Assembly: GCF_002284575.1 (NCBI RefSeq)
Contig: NZ_NPKJ01000073.1
Coordinates: 57,124-121,123, forward strand
Reading direction: 5' to 3'
DNA from: Mesorhizobium temperatum
GTDB lineage: Bacteria; Pseudomonadota; Alphaproteobacteria; Rhizobiales; Rhizobiaceae
DNA length: 64,000 nt
The notes under the pieces are model-generated. The model ran no database searches. It was given only the letters and a program-made list of their open reading frames with translations, and was not told where the DNA came from. The position numbers and the translations under genes are program-made. Positions 1 through 7,632 of this stretch are shown one piece after another (position 1 is the stretch's first letter; each line of letters begins with the position of its first letter).

Positions 1-858
1 CCCTGCGCTTCCTCCATGGCCTGGCGGGTCGTCGATGCCAAGCATGCGTTCGACCATGCCGTCGCCAAGGGTGCGACGCCCTATGAAGGCAACGATAAAA
101 CGCTCGACGTGCCGGCGATATCAGGCATCGGCGGCTCGCTGCTTTATTTCATCGAGGTCTACGGCGACAAGGGCTCGGCCTACGATGCCGAGTTCGAATG
201 GCTTGGCGCACGCGACCCGAAGCCGGAAGGCGTCGGCTTCTATTATCTCGACCACCTCACCCACAATGTCTATCGCGGCAACATGGACAAATGGTGGGAT
301 TTCTATCGCGACCTGTTTGGCTTCAAGCAGATCCATTTCTTCGACATCGACGGCAAGATCACCGGACTGGTCAGCCGCGCCATCACTTCGCCCTGCGGCA
401 AGATCCGCATCCCGCTGAACGAGTCCAAGGACGAGACCAGCCAGATCGCCGAATATCTGAAGAAGTATAATGGCGAAGGCATCCAGCACATCGCCGTCGG
501 CACGGACGAGATCTACGGCGCCACCGACAGGCTGGCCGCCAACGGGCTGAAGTTCATGCCCGGCCCACCCGAAACCTATTATGACATGTCCCATAACAGA
601 GTGCACGGCCATGACGAGCCGATCGAGCGCATGAAAAAGCACGGCATCCTGATCGATGGCGAAGGCGTGGTTGACGGCGGCACAACCAAGATCCTGCTGC
701 AGATCTTCTCGAAAACCGTGATCGGCCCGATCTTCTTCGAATTCATCCAGAGGAAGGGCGACGAAGGTTTTGGCGAGGGCAATTTCCGTGCGCTGTTCGA
801 ATCGATCGAGCAGGACCAGATCAAGCGTGGCGTGCTGAAGGTGCAGGCGGCGGAGTGA
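1..858 (+). CDS. hppD: 4-hydroxyphenylpyruvate dioxygenase, C-terminal part (5' end outside window)
   Basis: Non-haem Fe(II) enzyme converting 4-hydroxyphenylpyruvate to homogentisate in tyrosine degradation. The frame is open from the first base and ends at a TGA, so about 285 C-terminal residues are visible of a family that is usually 350-375 long. The three facial-triad ligands can be read: His in the DHLTHNV motif, His in GIQHIAVGT, and Glu in FFEFIQRKG near the C-terminus. The product feeds hmgA, which lies 3.5 kb away on the other strand, separated by a toxin-antitoxin pair and a DinB gene. The start lies upstream of the window, so the in-frame ATG at 16 is internal. Confidence 0.95.
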   Translation, partial: PCASSMAWRVVDAKHAFDHAVAKGATPYEGNDKTLDVPAISGIGGSLLYFIEVYGDKGSAYDAEFEWLGARDPKPEGVGFYYLDHLTHNVYRGNMDKWWDFYRDLFGFKQIHFFDIDGKITGLVSRAITSPCGKIRIPLNESKDETSQIAEYLKKYNGEGIQHIAVGTDEIYGATDRLAANGLKFMPGPPETYYDMSHNRVHGHDEPIERMKKHGILIDGEGVVDGGTTKILLQIFSKTVIGPIFFEFIQRKGDEGFGEGNFRALFESIEQDQIKRGVLKVQAAE

Positions 859-895
859 GGCGACCGCGCCAATAAATTCCTTGCGGTTCGATCAA

Positions 896-919
896 TTATG
901 ACCTAAATTCTGGTCATAA
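896..919 (+). promoter_or_regulatory. Inverted-repeat operator of toxin-antitoxin operon 1
   Basis: TTATGACC (896-903) and GGTCATAA (912-919) form a perfect 8-bp inverted repeat with an 8-bp spacer, 12 bp before the antitoxin ATG. Antitoxins of the Phd/YefM type repress their own operon from such sites. The same half-site recurs upstream of the second toxin-antitoxin operon (11965-11987). Operator function is inferred. Confidence 0.7.
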
Positions 920-930
920 AGGATTCAACC

Positions 931-1155
931 ATGAATATCTCGATCGCTGAAGCCAAAGCGAAATTGTCGGAACTTGTCAGCCGGGCGGAAGCTGGCGAAG
1001 AGATCGTGCTCACCCGGCATGGCAAGGTCGCTGCTCGCCTCGTACCGCCAGCATCGCCCGACCTCCTGCCTCGCATCGGCGCCCTAAAGGGTAAAATCCG
1101 GATCGCTGACGATTTTGACGAACTCGGTCCCGAATGGGACGAGTACGTTAAATGA
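931..1155 (+). CDS. Type II antitoxin, Phd/YefM family
   Basis: A 74-residue protein starting MNISIAEAKAKLSELV, the typical N-terminus of Phd/YefM antitoxins, where the first 45 residues form the DNA-binding dimer. The motif EIVLTRHGKVAARLVP is characteristic of the family. The C-terminal tail, rich in acidic residues, would wrap the toxin. Its stop overlaps the start of the PIN toxin by 4 bp (ATGA), so the two are translationally coupled. A palindrome at 896-919 lies just upstream and is the likely autoregulatory site. The pair sits between hppD and a DinB gene and has no functional link to tyrosine catabolism. Confidence 0.9.
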   Translation: MNISIAEAKAKLSELVSRAEAGEEIVLTRHGKVAARLVPPASPDLLPRIGALKGKIRIADDFDELGPEWDEYVK

Positions 1156-1529
1156 CGATTGGCCCGTTTCTCGCCGACACGCAAATCATCCTTTGGTCGA
1201 TTGCGGACAATCCTCGTCTTCGCGAACCGCATCGTGCCATTCTAGCGTCAGATGCGGTCGTCTTTGCCAGCGCCGCCAGCGTTTGGGAGATCGCCATCAA
1301 GCGCGCTATCGGAAAGCTTGAAGCTCCCGACGATCTGGCAACGCTACTTCCGAAGATGCGCTTTCTTCCCCTCACCATTACGTTTCAACATGCGCAAAGG
1401 GCTGGGGGCCTGCCTCATCACCACGGTGATCCATTCGACAGGCTTCTCATCGCACAGGCGCAAGTGGAGAACCTAACCATTCTGACGGCTGACCCGCATT
1501 TCGCCCGTTACGATGTCGCCTTGGCCTGA
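1152..1529 (+). CDS. PIN-domain ribonuclease toxin (VapC-like)
   Basis: A 125-residue PIN-domain protein, expected to be a Mg-dependent RNase neutralised by the antitoxin encoded just upstream. The acidic residues of a PIN active site are visible: Asp in FLADTQIILW near the N-terminus, Glu in SVWEIAIKRAIGKL, Asp in DPFDRLLIAQA, and Asp in ILTADPHF. The length is normal for the family. The start codon overlaps the antitoxin stop. The 3' end overlaps the convergent DinB gene by 22 bp. The RNA target cannot be told from sequence. Confidence 0.9.
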   Translation: MTIGPFLADTQIILWSIADNPRLREPHRAILASDAVVFASAASVWEIAIKRAIGKLEAPDDLATLLPKMRFLPLTITFQHAQRAGGLPHHHGDPFDRLLIAQAQVENLTILTADPHFARYDVALA

Positions 1530-2068
1530 TCGCCTAAGTCCAGCCGCTCGACCTCGGCTTTCCTGAGTTTCAGATCATAGTCGAGGAAGAACTCGTCGAG
1601 CTGCGGCGGCTTGACCGAGGTGCCGGACAGCATGGCGTGCACCTGCCCGCGATGATGGATGTCATGGATGAAAAGGTGGGCGAGCAGATCGCCGATGCGC
1701 TCCGGTATTTTTCCGTCCTCGCGCCGGTCGGTGACGACGCGGCGATCGAGATCGTCGGCCGACAGGCGGTCGCAAAAGGCGATCAGCCGCCGGTCGGCCG
1801 CGACCTGGGCGGCAAACAGCGCTGATGGTTCATCGAACGGCACGAAATCGTCATGGGCCGCGGCGCCAACGCCGCCCTGCTCGAGAAAATCGAGATAGAG
1901 ATGATCGACAGCCAGGATGTGATTGAGCGTTGCCTTGATCGAGGGAAAGAAGCTGGTTCGCTCGGCTTCGAATTCACCAGGCTTAAGCTCCAGCACGGCG
2001 CGATAGAGCCGGTCGTTCGACCAAAGATTGTTGCGCGCCATGCGGCGATTATGGTCCAGCAAGTCCAC
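1508..2068 (-). CDS. DinB family protein
   Basis: DinB/YfiT-type four-helix-bundle protein of about 186 residues. These proteins bind a divalent metal through three His and often act as thiol-dependent transferases; the specific reaction is unknown here. Visible family features are DLLDHNRRMARNNLWSN at the N-terminus, HILAVDHLYLD in helix 2 and HLFIHDIHHRGQVHAML near the C-terminus, which supply the expected His ligands. I chose the GTG at 2068 because the family normally begins a few residues before LLDHNRRMA; a TTG at 2098 is also in frame. The gene overlaps a small membrane-protein gene by 20 bp at its 5' end and the PIN toxin at its 3' end. Confidence 0.85.
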   Translation of the reverse strand: MDLLDHNRRMARNNLWSNDRLYRAVLELKPGEFEAERTSFFPSIKATLNHILAVDHLYLDFLEQGGVGAAAHDDFVPFDEPSALFAAQVAADRRLIAFCDRLSADDLDRRVVTDRREDGKIPERIGDLLAHLFIHDIHHRGQVHAMLSGTSVKPPQLDEFFLDYDLKLRKAEVERLDLGDQAKATS

Positions 2069-2366
2069 GTGACATACTCGCCCAACCAGCCCAGGCAATC
2101 AAGTTCACAGCAATACCGATAGCACCTATGGCTAGCAGACGAGCGATCATGCCACACCGCAGCGCTTGCGTTTCAACATCGCTTGCAACGTCCCGGTTCA
2201 AAGCGACGTAAATAAGCTTCGCCCGACGCGCAACGCTGCTGAAGTTGCGGAGTCTTTCAGATCGGTCCTCAACCTGATGGCAAAATCGGATTGCCGAAAT
2301 TAGAAGCCAGGCAGTAGCGATGCCACAAATTCCCACAAACCAGAGATAAGTAGCAGTGTACGGCAT
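2049..2366 (-). CDS. Small membrane protein, function unknown
   Basis: A 105-residue protein with two hydrophobic segments, roughly residues 7-28 and 73-97, joined by a charged loop of about 40 residues. No family recognised. The ATG at 2366 has a Shine-Dalgarno-like AGGATC a few bases upstream, and the end of the frame overlaps the GTG start of the DinB gene by 20 bp, which suggests coupled expression. It could be a membrane partner of the DinB protein, but nothing in the sequence proves this. Confidence 0.55.
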   Translation of the reverse strand: MPYTATYLWFVGICGIATAWLLISAIRFCHQVEDRSERLRNFSSVARRAKLIYVALNRDVASDVETQALRCGMIARLLAIGAIGIAVNLIAWAGWASMSRGLAGP

Positions 2367-2413
2367 CCTGATCCTGCCAGCGCTTCGGAACGACCGCTAG
2401 ATATAGGATTGCT

Positions 2414-3427
2414 TCAAATTGCGTAGTTCTCGACCTTCTGCTCAATCGCACCAAAAATCGAATGTCCGGTCCTGTCCTTCATCTCGATGCGCACAGTGTC
2501 GCCAAGGCGCAGGAATGGCGTTGTGGGTTCACCAGCCTCGATGGTCTCGATCATGCGCAACTCGGCAATGCAGGAATAGCCGGCGCCGCCCGCCGAGATA
2601 GGCTTGCCCGGGCCATCGTCGAGCTTGTTGGAGACCGTCCCCGAACCGATGATCGTGCCGGCCGCCAGCGGCCGGGTTTTTGCGGCATGCGCGATCAGCG
2701 CCGGAAAATCGAAGGTCATGTCCACGCCGGCGTTAGCCCGGCCGAATGGCTTGCCGTTGAGGTCGACCAGCAGCGGCAGGCTGACCTTGCCGCCATCCCA
2801 GGCATCGCCGAGTTCATCCGGCGTTACCGCGACCGGCGAAAAGGCCGAGGACGGTTTCGACTGGAAGAAGCCAAAACCCTTGGCAAGCTCTGGCGCGGTA
2901 AGGGAACGCAGCGTGACGTCATTGACCAGCATGACCAGCCGGATCGCGGCCCGCGTCTCATCTAGGCTTGCTCCCATCGGGACATCATCGACAATGACGG
3001 CGACCTCCCCTTCCATGTCTATGCCGAAAGCCTCGTCGGCCGCCCGGATCGGATCACGTGGCGCGATGAAACTGTCCGAACCACCCTGATAAATCAGCGG
3101 ATCGGTCCAGAAGCTTGCCGGCATCTCGGCGCCGCGCGCCTTCCGCACCAGTTCGACATGGTTCACATAGGCCGAGCCATCCGCCCATTGATAGGCGCGC
3201 GGCAACGGCGAATGGGCGTTATGCTCATGAAAGCGCGCTGACGGCACCGCATTGTTCTCCAGCGATTCCGTCATGGCGGCGAGATGCGGCGCTATCCGGC
3301 TCCAGTCGTCGAGCGCCGCCTGCAGCGTCGGCACCAGAAACGAGGCATCGGTGAACCGCGTCAGGTCGCGCGAGACGACGACCAACTTTCCGTCGCGCGT
3401 CCCGTCCTTCAATGTAGCAAGCTTCAT
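2414..3427 (-). CDS. Fumarylacetoacetate hydrolase family protein
   Basis: A 337-residue protein of the FAH superfamily, expected to hydrolyse fumarylacetoacetate to fumarate and acetoacetate, the last step of homogentisate degradation. The catalytic domain occupies about residues 90-330; the metal-binding region includes GIDMEGEVAVIVDDVP and the family motif GTIIGSGTVSNK. It is third in the minus-strand row hmgA, MBL-fold hydrolase, FAH, and starts about 50 bp after the MBL gene, so co-transcription is likely. Its position makes the tyrosine pathway role probable, though other acylpyruvases belong to the same superfamily. Confidence 0.88.
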   Translation of the reverse strand: MKLATLKDGTRDGKLVVVSRDLTRFTDASFLVPTLQAALDDWSRIAPHLAAMTESLENNAVPSARFHEHNAHSPLPRAYQWADGSAYVNHVELVRKARGAEMPASFWTDPLIYQGGSDSFIAPRDPIRAADEAFGIDMEGEVAVIVDDVPMGASLDETRAAIRLVMLVNDVTLRSLTAPELAKGFGFFQSKPSSAFSPVAVTPDELGDAWDGGKVSLPLLVDLNGKPFGRANAGVDMTFDFPALIAHAAKTRPLAAGTIIGSGTVSNKLDDGPGKPISAGGAGYSCIAELRMIETIEAGEPTTPFLRLGDTVRIEMKDRTGHSIFGAIEQKVENYAI

Positions 3428-3463
3428 GTGGTTTCCTCTCCTGATGCGGCTTTGTTGCCGCTT

Positions 3464-3530
3464 TGAATTTTTGTTTTACGCACGATCTCTTCCGAAAACT
3501 GGTTCCCATTTTTCGCTAACGCGGTCCTTC
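3464..3530. repeat. Dispersed rhizobial palindromic repeat overlapping the MBL gene end
   Basis: The stretch beginning AATTTTTGTTTTACGC and containing CCGAAAACTGGTTCCCATTTT matches in layout the copies at 15221-15263 and 43818-43866 (a short T-rich lead, then an imperfect hairpin with an AAAAC-GC-CACTTTT type core). It supplies the stop codon and last residues of the MBL-fold gene. Confidence 0.5.
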
Positions 3531-4411
3531 GGTTCGGGATCATCCTCCAGCCCCACAACAAGGCCGTCGCGAGCGATCGTCAAGTCACCGGCCCATGTTT
3601 TCCTGACGGCGGCAATCCAGTCGGCCTCGCCGATCTCGGGATCGTCGGCCGGGATGAGGTGGTTGAGCACCAGTCGCCCGACCCCGGCGTCGGTGGCAAT
3701 GCGACCCGCCTCCCCGGCGAAACTGTGGCTGGCGAGCAGATGTTCTCTGAGCCGCGCGCCGTTGCCGGTTTTCGCAACGAGTCGCTCGATGCCTTCTTCC
3801 AGCATGGCTTCATGGATGAGGATGTCGGCGCCTTTGGCAAAATCGGCCAATGGCGGAAAGAATGCCGTATCGGCGGAGAACACGACGCATTGTCCGGCAT
3901 GCTCGAAGCGCAGCGCAAAGCAGTCGGTCACCGGCGGATGGTCGACGCGCAGCGCTGAAACCTTCAGGCCGCGCTCCTCCATCACCCGGCCTTGGCCGAA
4001 TTCGATGATCGAAACCATGTCGAGAATATCCGGCCGGCCTTCGTCGGCGATGCGTATCTCGATGTCGAATTCCATCGCCTGGCAAAAGCGCTGCCAGTAA
4101 TGGCCAGTGCCGGGCGGGCCGAACACAGTGACCGGTGTCGCCAGACCCGCCGTCCATGCTGTGTGGATCAGCGGACCGAGTTCCAGCACATGGTCGGAAT
4201 GCAGATGGGTGATGAAGACCAGGTCGAGCGCCTTCAGGCTGATGCCGGCGTCGGCCAGCCCGCGCGTCACGCCAAGCCCGCAATCGACGACGATGTTGCG
4301 GCCGCCGATCTCCAGCAGCGACGAACTTGGCCACGGCCCGCTCGGCCGGAGCGCCGGGCCGCCCTTCGAGCCCAGCAGCACCAGCCGATCCCGCGTAGGA
4401 TCAGCGCTCAA
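3476..4411 (-). CDS. MBL-fold metallohydrolase of the homogentisate operon
   Basis: A 311-residue metallo-beta-lactamase-fold hydrolase of the RNase Z-like type. The metal-binding motif HLHSDH lies near residue 75, and later ligands include a His in the RVDHPP segment, Asp in FSADTAF and His in LASHSF. It starts with TTG whose last two bases overlap the TGA stop of hmgA, so it is translationally coupled to that gene. This places it in homogentisate catabolism, possibly as a thioesterase or lactonase that clears a side product, but no substrate can be read from sequence. The last dozen codons lie in a dispersed repeat. Confidence 0.85.
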   Translation of the reverse strand: MSADPTRDRLVLLGSKGGPALRPSGPWPSSSLLEIGGRNIVVDCGLGVTRGLADAGISLKALDLVFITHLHSDHVLELGPLIHTAWTAGLATPVTVFGPPGTGHYWQRFCQAMEFDIEIRIADEGRPDILDMVSIIEFGQGRVMEERGLKVSALRVDHPPVTDCFALRFEHAGQCVVFSADTAFFPPLADFAKGADILIHEAMLEEGIERLVAKTGNGARLREHLLASHSFAGEAGRIATDAGVGRLVLNHLIPADDPEIGEADWIAAVRKTWAGDLTIARDGLVVGLEDDPEPKDRVSEKWEPVFGRDRA

Positions 4412-5721
4412 GACCAGTCGCCCTCGGGCGTGCCGTTGAAGCGCTTCTTCAGATCGGCCCAGCAGTCGATGTAATTCTCCTGCCGGGTTTCAACTTCGGC
4501 GGCGTAGCGGGTCAGCATCTGCGGGAATCGCGTCTCGAACATGAAGGCCATGGTGTTGTCGAGCTTGACTGGTTTCAGCTCGGCGCGCGAGGCCTTTTCG
4601 AAGCCAGACGCGTCAGGCCCGTGGGCCAGCATCAGATTGTGCAGGCTGATGCCGCCCGGAATGAAGCCCTCCTCCTTGGCGTCGTATTGGCCATGGATCA
4701 GGCCCATGAACTCGCTCATGATGTTGCGGTGGTACCAGGGCGGACGGAACGTGTTTTCGGCCACCAGCCAGCGCGGCGGGAAGATGACGAAGTCGATGTT
4801 GGCGGTGCCCTCCTCGCCGCTCGGCGCGGTCAGCACCGTGAAGATCGACGGATCGGGATGGTCGAACAGGATCGCGCCAACCGGCGAAAACGTCGCGAGA
4901 TCATATTTATAGGGCGAATAATTGCCGTGCCACGCCACCACGTCCAGCGGCGAATGATCGAGTTCGGCGACATGAAACTGGCCGCACCATTTCACGATCA
5001 GCCGGCACGGCGTCTCCTTGTCCTCGAACCAGGCGCAAGGCGTCTTGAAATCGCGCGGATTGGCCAGGCAATTGGCGCCGATCGGGCCACGATCCGGCAG
5101 CGTCAGCTTGGCGCCGTAATTCTCGCAGACATAGCCGCGCACTGTTTCATCGACCAGTTCGACCTTGAACACGAGGCCGCGCGGCAGCACCGCGATCTCG
5201 CCGGGTCGCAATTCGATGACGCCCATTTCGGTAACGAAGCGCAGCGCCCCCACCTGCGGCACGACCAGCAACTCGCCGTCGGCGTTGAAGAAATGGTCGT
5301 CGACCATCGAGCGGTTGGCGACATAGACATGCGCCGCCATGCCGGTCTGGCCAAGCACGTCGCCGGCGGTGGTGATCGAGCGCATGCCGGCAATGAAGTC
5401 GGTCGGCTCCTTCGGCATCGGCACCGGCTTCCAGCGATATTGGCCGAGCGCCAGTTCGTGATCGCCGATATTCGGCGCGCTCTTCCACAGCGGATAGGTC
5501 GCCGCCTTGAAGCGGCCGGTGTGCCTGACGCTCGGCCTGATGCGATAGAGCCAGGAACGCTCGTTGGTGCCGCGCGGCGCGGTGAAGGGCGAACCCGAAA
5601 GCTGCTCGGCATAGAGACCGTAGGCCGGCCGCTGCGGCGAATTCCGCCCTTGCGGCAGCGAACCGGGCAAGGTTTCAGTTTCGAAGTCGTTGCCGAACCC
5701 CGGCATGTAGGAAAAGGCCAT
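4408..5721 (-). CDS. hmgA: Homogentisate 1,2-dioxygenase
   Basis: Non-haem Fe(II) ring-cleavage enzyme turning homogentisate into maleylacetoacetate. The 437-residue length is normal. The N-terminus YMPGFGNDFETETLPGSLP is diagnostic, and the iron-site region near the C-terminus is visible in PPWYHRNIMSEFMGLIHG and LHNLMLAHGPD. The ATG at 5721 has a strong GGAGG eight bases upstream. It is the first gene of a minus-strand operon with the MBL hydrolase and FAH. A MarR-type regulator is divergent, with repeated TGTAAC motifs between them. No maleylacetoacetate isomerase is seen in the window. Confidence 0.97.
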   Translation of the reverse strand: MAFSYMPGFGNDFETETLPGSLPQGRNSPQRPAYGLYAEQLSGSPFTAPRGTNERSWLYRIRPSVRHTGRFKAATYPLWKSAPNIGDHELALGQYRWKPVPMPKEPTDFIAGMRSITTAGDVLGQTGMAAHVYVANRSMVDDHFFNADGELLVVPQVGALRFVTEMGVIELRPGEIAVLPRGLVFKVELVDETVRGYVCENYGAKLTLPDRGPIGANCLANPRDFKTPCAWFEDKETPCRLIVKWCGQFHVAELDHSPLDVVAWHGNYSPYKYDLATFSPVGAILFDHPDPSIFTVLTAPSGEEGTANIDFVIFPPRWLVAENTFRPPWYHRNIMSEFMGLIHGQYDAKEEGFIPGGISLHNLMLAHGPDASGFEKASRAELKPVKLDNTMAFMFETRFPQMLTRYAAEVETRQENYIDCWADLKKRFNGTPEGDWS

Positions 5722-5790
5722 GATTTCCTCCCGGATTCACACTGCCAGAGCGTCTTTTGTGCGCCCACGAGGACGCGCGGCGCTCCGGAA

Positions 5791-5831
5791 TTGACCAAAC
5801 TGGTTTCATTTGTAACCATCGAAAATGTAAC
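5791..5831. promoter_or_regulatory. Probable MarR operator between hmgA and its regulator
   Basis: The divergent intergenic region contains two TGTAAC motifs 15 bp apart (5811-5816 and 5826-5831), an inverted TGGTT/AACCA pair across 5801-5818, and a TTGACC -35-like hexamer at 5791. These surround the likely start sites of hmgA and the MarR gene. Binding by the MarR protein is inferred from position. Confidence 0.5.
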
Positions 5832-5867
5832 TATCAACCAGCAATGCATGCTGCGCGGACGCGGAAC

Positions 5868-6305
5868 ATGGAACCGGAAATCCTCGAACTCGAAAGCTTC
5901 CTGCCCTACAGGCTCTACCGGCTCGCTGACGCTGTCAGCCGCGAATTCTCCAGAATTTACAAAGATCGCCACGGCCTGACGCGGCCCGAATGGCGCACGC
6001 TGGCCGGGCTCGGACAGCACGGCAGTATGACCGCGACAGCGCTCGGCGAACAATCGGCCATGCACAAAACCAAAGTTTCGCGCGCCGTCGCCGAACTCGA
6101 ACAGCGTCGCTGGCTCACACGAAAACCGGATGAAAAAGACCGCCGCATCGAGCATCTGACGCTGACCAGAGCGGGCCTTGCCGCCTATCGCGAAATGGTG
6201 CCCTTGGCGAAGGCGTTTGAGCGGGAATTGCTGGCAAAACTCAGCGCTGGCGAGCGCGCAGCGGTCACGGAAGGGATGGCGGCACTTAAGGGGGCATTTG
6301 GATAG
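5868..6305 (+). CDS. MarR family transcriptional regulator (probable hmg regulator)
   Basis: A 145-residue winged-helix regulator. The DNA-binding part is visible as MTATALGEQSAMHKTKVSRAVAEL followed by the wing RKPDEKDRRIEHLTLT. The chosen start is ATG 5868 (MEPEILELES), which matches the usual length; in-frame starts further upstream would run through the operator region. It is divergent from hmgA and probably represses the hmgA operon until homogentisate or a related aromatic acid binds. Ligand and target are inferred from position only. Confidence 0.85.
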   Translation: MEPEILELESFLPYRLYRLADAVSREFSRIYKDRHGLTRPEWRTLAGLGQHGSMTATALGEQSAMHKTKVSRAVAELEQRRWLTRKPDEKDRRIEHLTLTRAGLAAYREMVPLAKAFERELLAKLSAGERAAVTEGMAALKGAFG

Positions 6306-6344
6306 ATCAACGACGAAACTATGAAACTGCTACGCAGCGATCCT

Positions 6345-6512
6345 TCCCACCCCCTCTGGCCTGCCCGGCCATCTCCCCCGCAAGGGGGGAGATCGGATGT
6401 CACTAATGCTTTCGCCAATCATCAATGTTGCAGAGATGGGCGCAGCGGCGAAGCTGCCAATCTCCCTCCTTGCGGGGGAGATGGCCGGCAGGCCAGAGGG
6501 GGGTGCTGTCCC
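6345..6512. repeat. Inverted pair of palindromic repeats, family A
   Basis: Two copies of a unit of the form CCCCTCTGGCCTGCCGGCCAT followed by CTCCCCC and its complement face each other at about 6349-6395 and 6461-6505. They lie between the convergent ends of the MarR gene and tdh. The same family occurs at 50808-50987 and 58812-59103. A large RNA hairpin between the convergent genes is possible. Confidence 0.8.
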
Positions 6513-6545
6513 TCCAACGTATCCGGAACGGCACCCGGCCAACAC

Positions 6546-7580
6546 CTACCAGTCCATCACCACCTTGCCCGAATTGCCGCTGCGCATTGCGTCGAACCCA
6601 GTCTGAAAGTCGTCAATGCCGATGCGGTGGGTGATTAGGCCGCTGACATCGAGCGGGCCCTGCACCAGTGCGATCATCTTGTACCAAGTCTCGAACATCT
6701 CGCGGCCATAAATGCCCTTGAGATGCAGCATCTTGAAGATGACCTTGTTCCAGTCGATCTCGAAGCCGGTCGGCGCGATGCCCAGAATGGCAATCTTGCC
6801 GCCATTGTTCATGGCCTCGATCATGTCGCGGAAGGCGGGTGCAGCGCCCGACATTTCGAGGCCGACGTCAAAACCTTCGGTCATGCCGAGCGCCGGCATG
6901 ATGTCGCGCAGCTTTTCCTTCGACGCGTCGACCACATGCTGGACGCCGAGCTTTTTCGCCAGTGCCAGTCGTACCGGGTTGATGTCGGTTATAACCACTT
7001 TTCGTGCGCCGACGCACTGCGCCACGAGCGCACCCATGATGCCGATCGGCCCGGCGCCGGTGACCAGCACGTCCTCGCCGACGAGATCAAAGGACAATGC
7101 GGTGTGAACCGCATTGCCCAAGGGATCGAAGATTGCGGCGATCTCGTCGGGCACGTCATCGGGGATCGGCACGACATTGTGCTGCGGGATCGCCAGATAT
7201 TCGCCGAAGGCACCCGGCCGGTTGACGCCGACACCGAGCGTGTTGCGGCACAGATGCCCCCTGCCCGCCCGGCAGTTGCGGCAGTGGCCGCAGACGATGT
7301 GGCCTTCGCCCGAAACACGCTGGCCGATCTTGTATTCGGTCACCGCCGCACCGAAGTCGGCGACCGTGCCGACGAACTCGTGGCCGGTCACCATCGGCAC
7401 CGGCACGGTCTTTTGCGCCCACTGGTCCCAATTGTAGATGTGGACGTCGGTGCCGCAGATCGCCGTCTTCTTGATCTTGATCAGAACGTCGTTCGGGCCG
7501 ATTTCCGGTACCGGCACTTCTTCCATCCAGATGCCCGGCTCGGCCTTGGCCTTGACCAGCGCCTTCATCATGTTCGACAT
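6546..7580 (-). CDS. tdh: L-threonine 3-dehydrogenase
   Basis: Zinc-dependent medium-chain dehydrogenase oxidising L-threonine with NAD to 2-amino-3-ketobutyrate. The 344-residue length is typical. Seen in order: catalytic zinc motif AICGTDVHIYNWD, GHEFVGTV, the structural zinc loop CGHCRNCRAGRGHLC, and the nucleotide-binding motif GAGPIGIMGA. It follows kbl on the minus strand after about 50 bp, the usual kbl-tdh operon order, so the unstable ketobutyrate passes straight to Kbl. Confidence 0.97.
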   Translation of the reverse strand: MSNMMKALVKAKAEPGIWMEEVPVPEIGPNDVLIKIKKTAICGTDVHIYNWDQWAQKTVPVPMVTGHEFVGTVADFGAAVTEYKIGQRVSGEGHIVCGHCRNCRAGRGHLCRNTLGVGVNRPGAFGEYLAIPQHNVVPIPDDVPDEIAAIFDPLGNAVHTALSFDLVGEDVLVTGAGPIGIMGALVAQCVGARKVVITDINPVRLALAKKLGVQHVVDASKEKLRDIMPALGMTEGFDVGLEMSGAAPAFRDMIEAMNNGGKIAILGIAPTGFEIDWNKVIFKMLHLKGIYGREMFETWYKMIALVQGPLDVSGLITHRIGIDDFQTGFDAMRSGNSGKVVMDW

Positions 7581-7632
7581 TCTTTTGTCCCTTGAATCTC
7601 TTGATCCGGAATCGCTTTTCGGTTCCGGCCGT

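Noticed and set aside
4621..5979. Long plus-strand open frame opposite hmgA
   Set aside because: It is the antisense of a clear hmgA gene in high-GC DNA; no family motif and no ribosome site.
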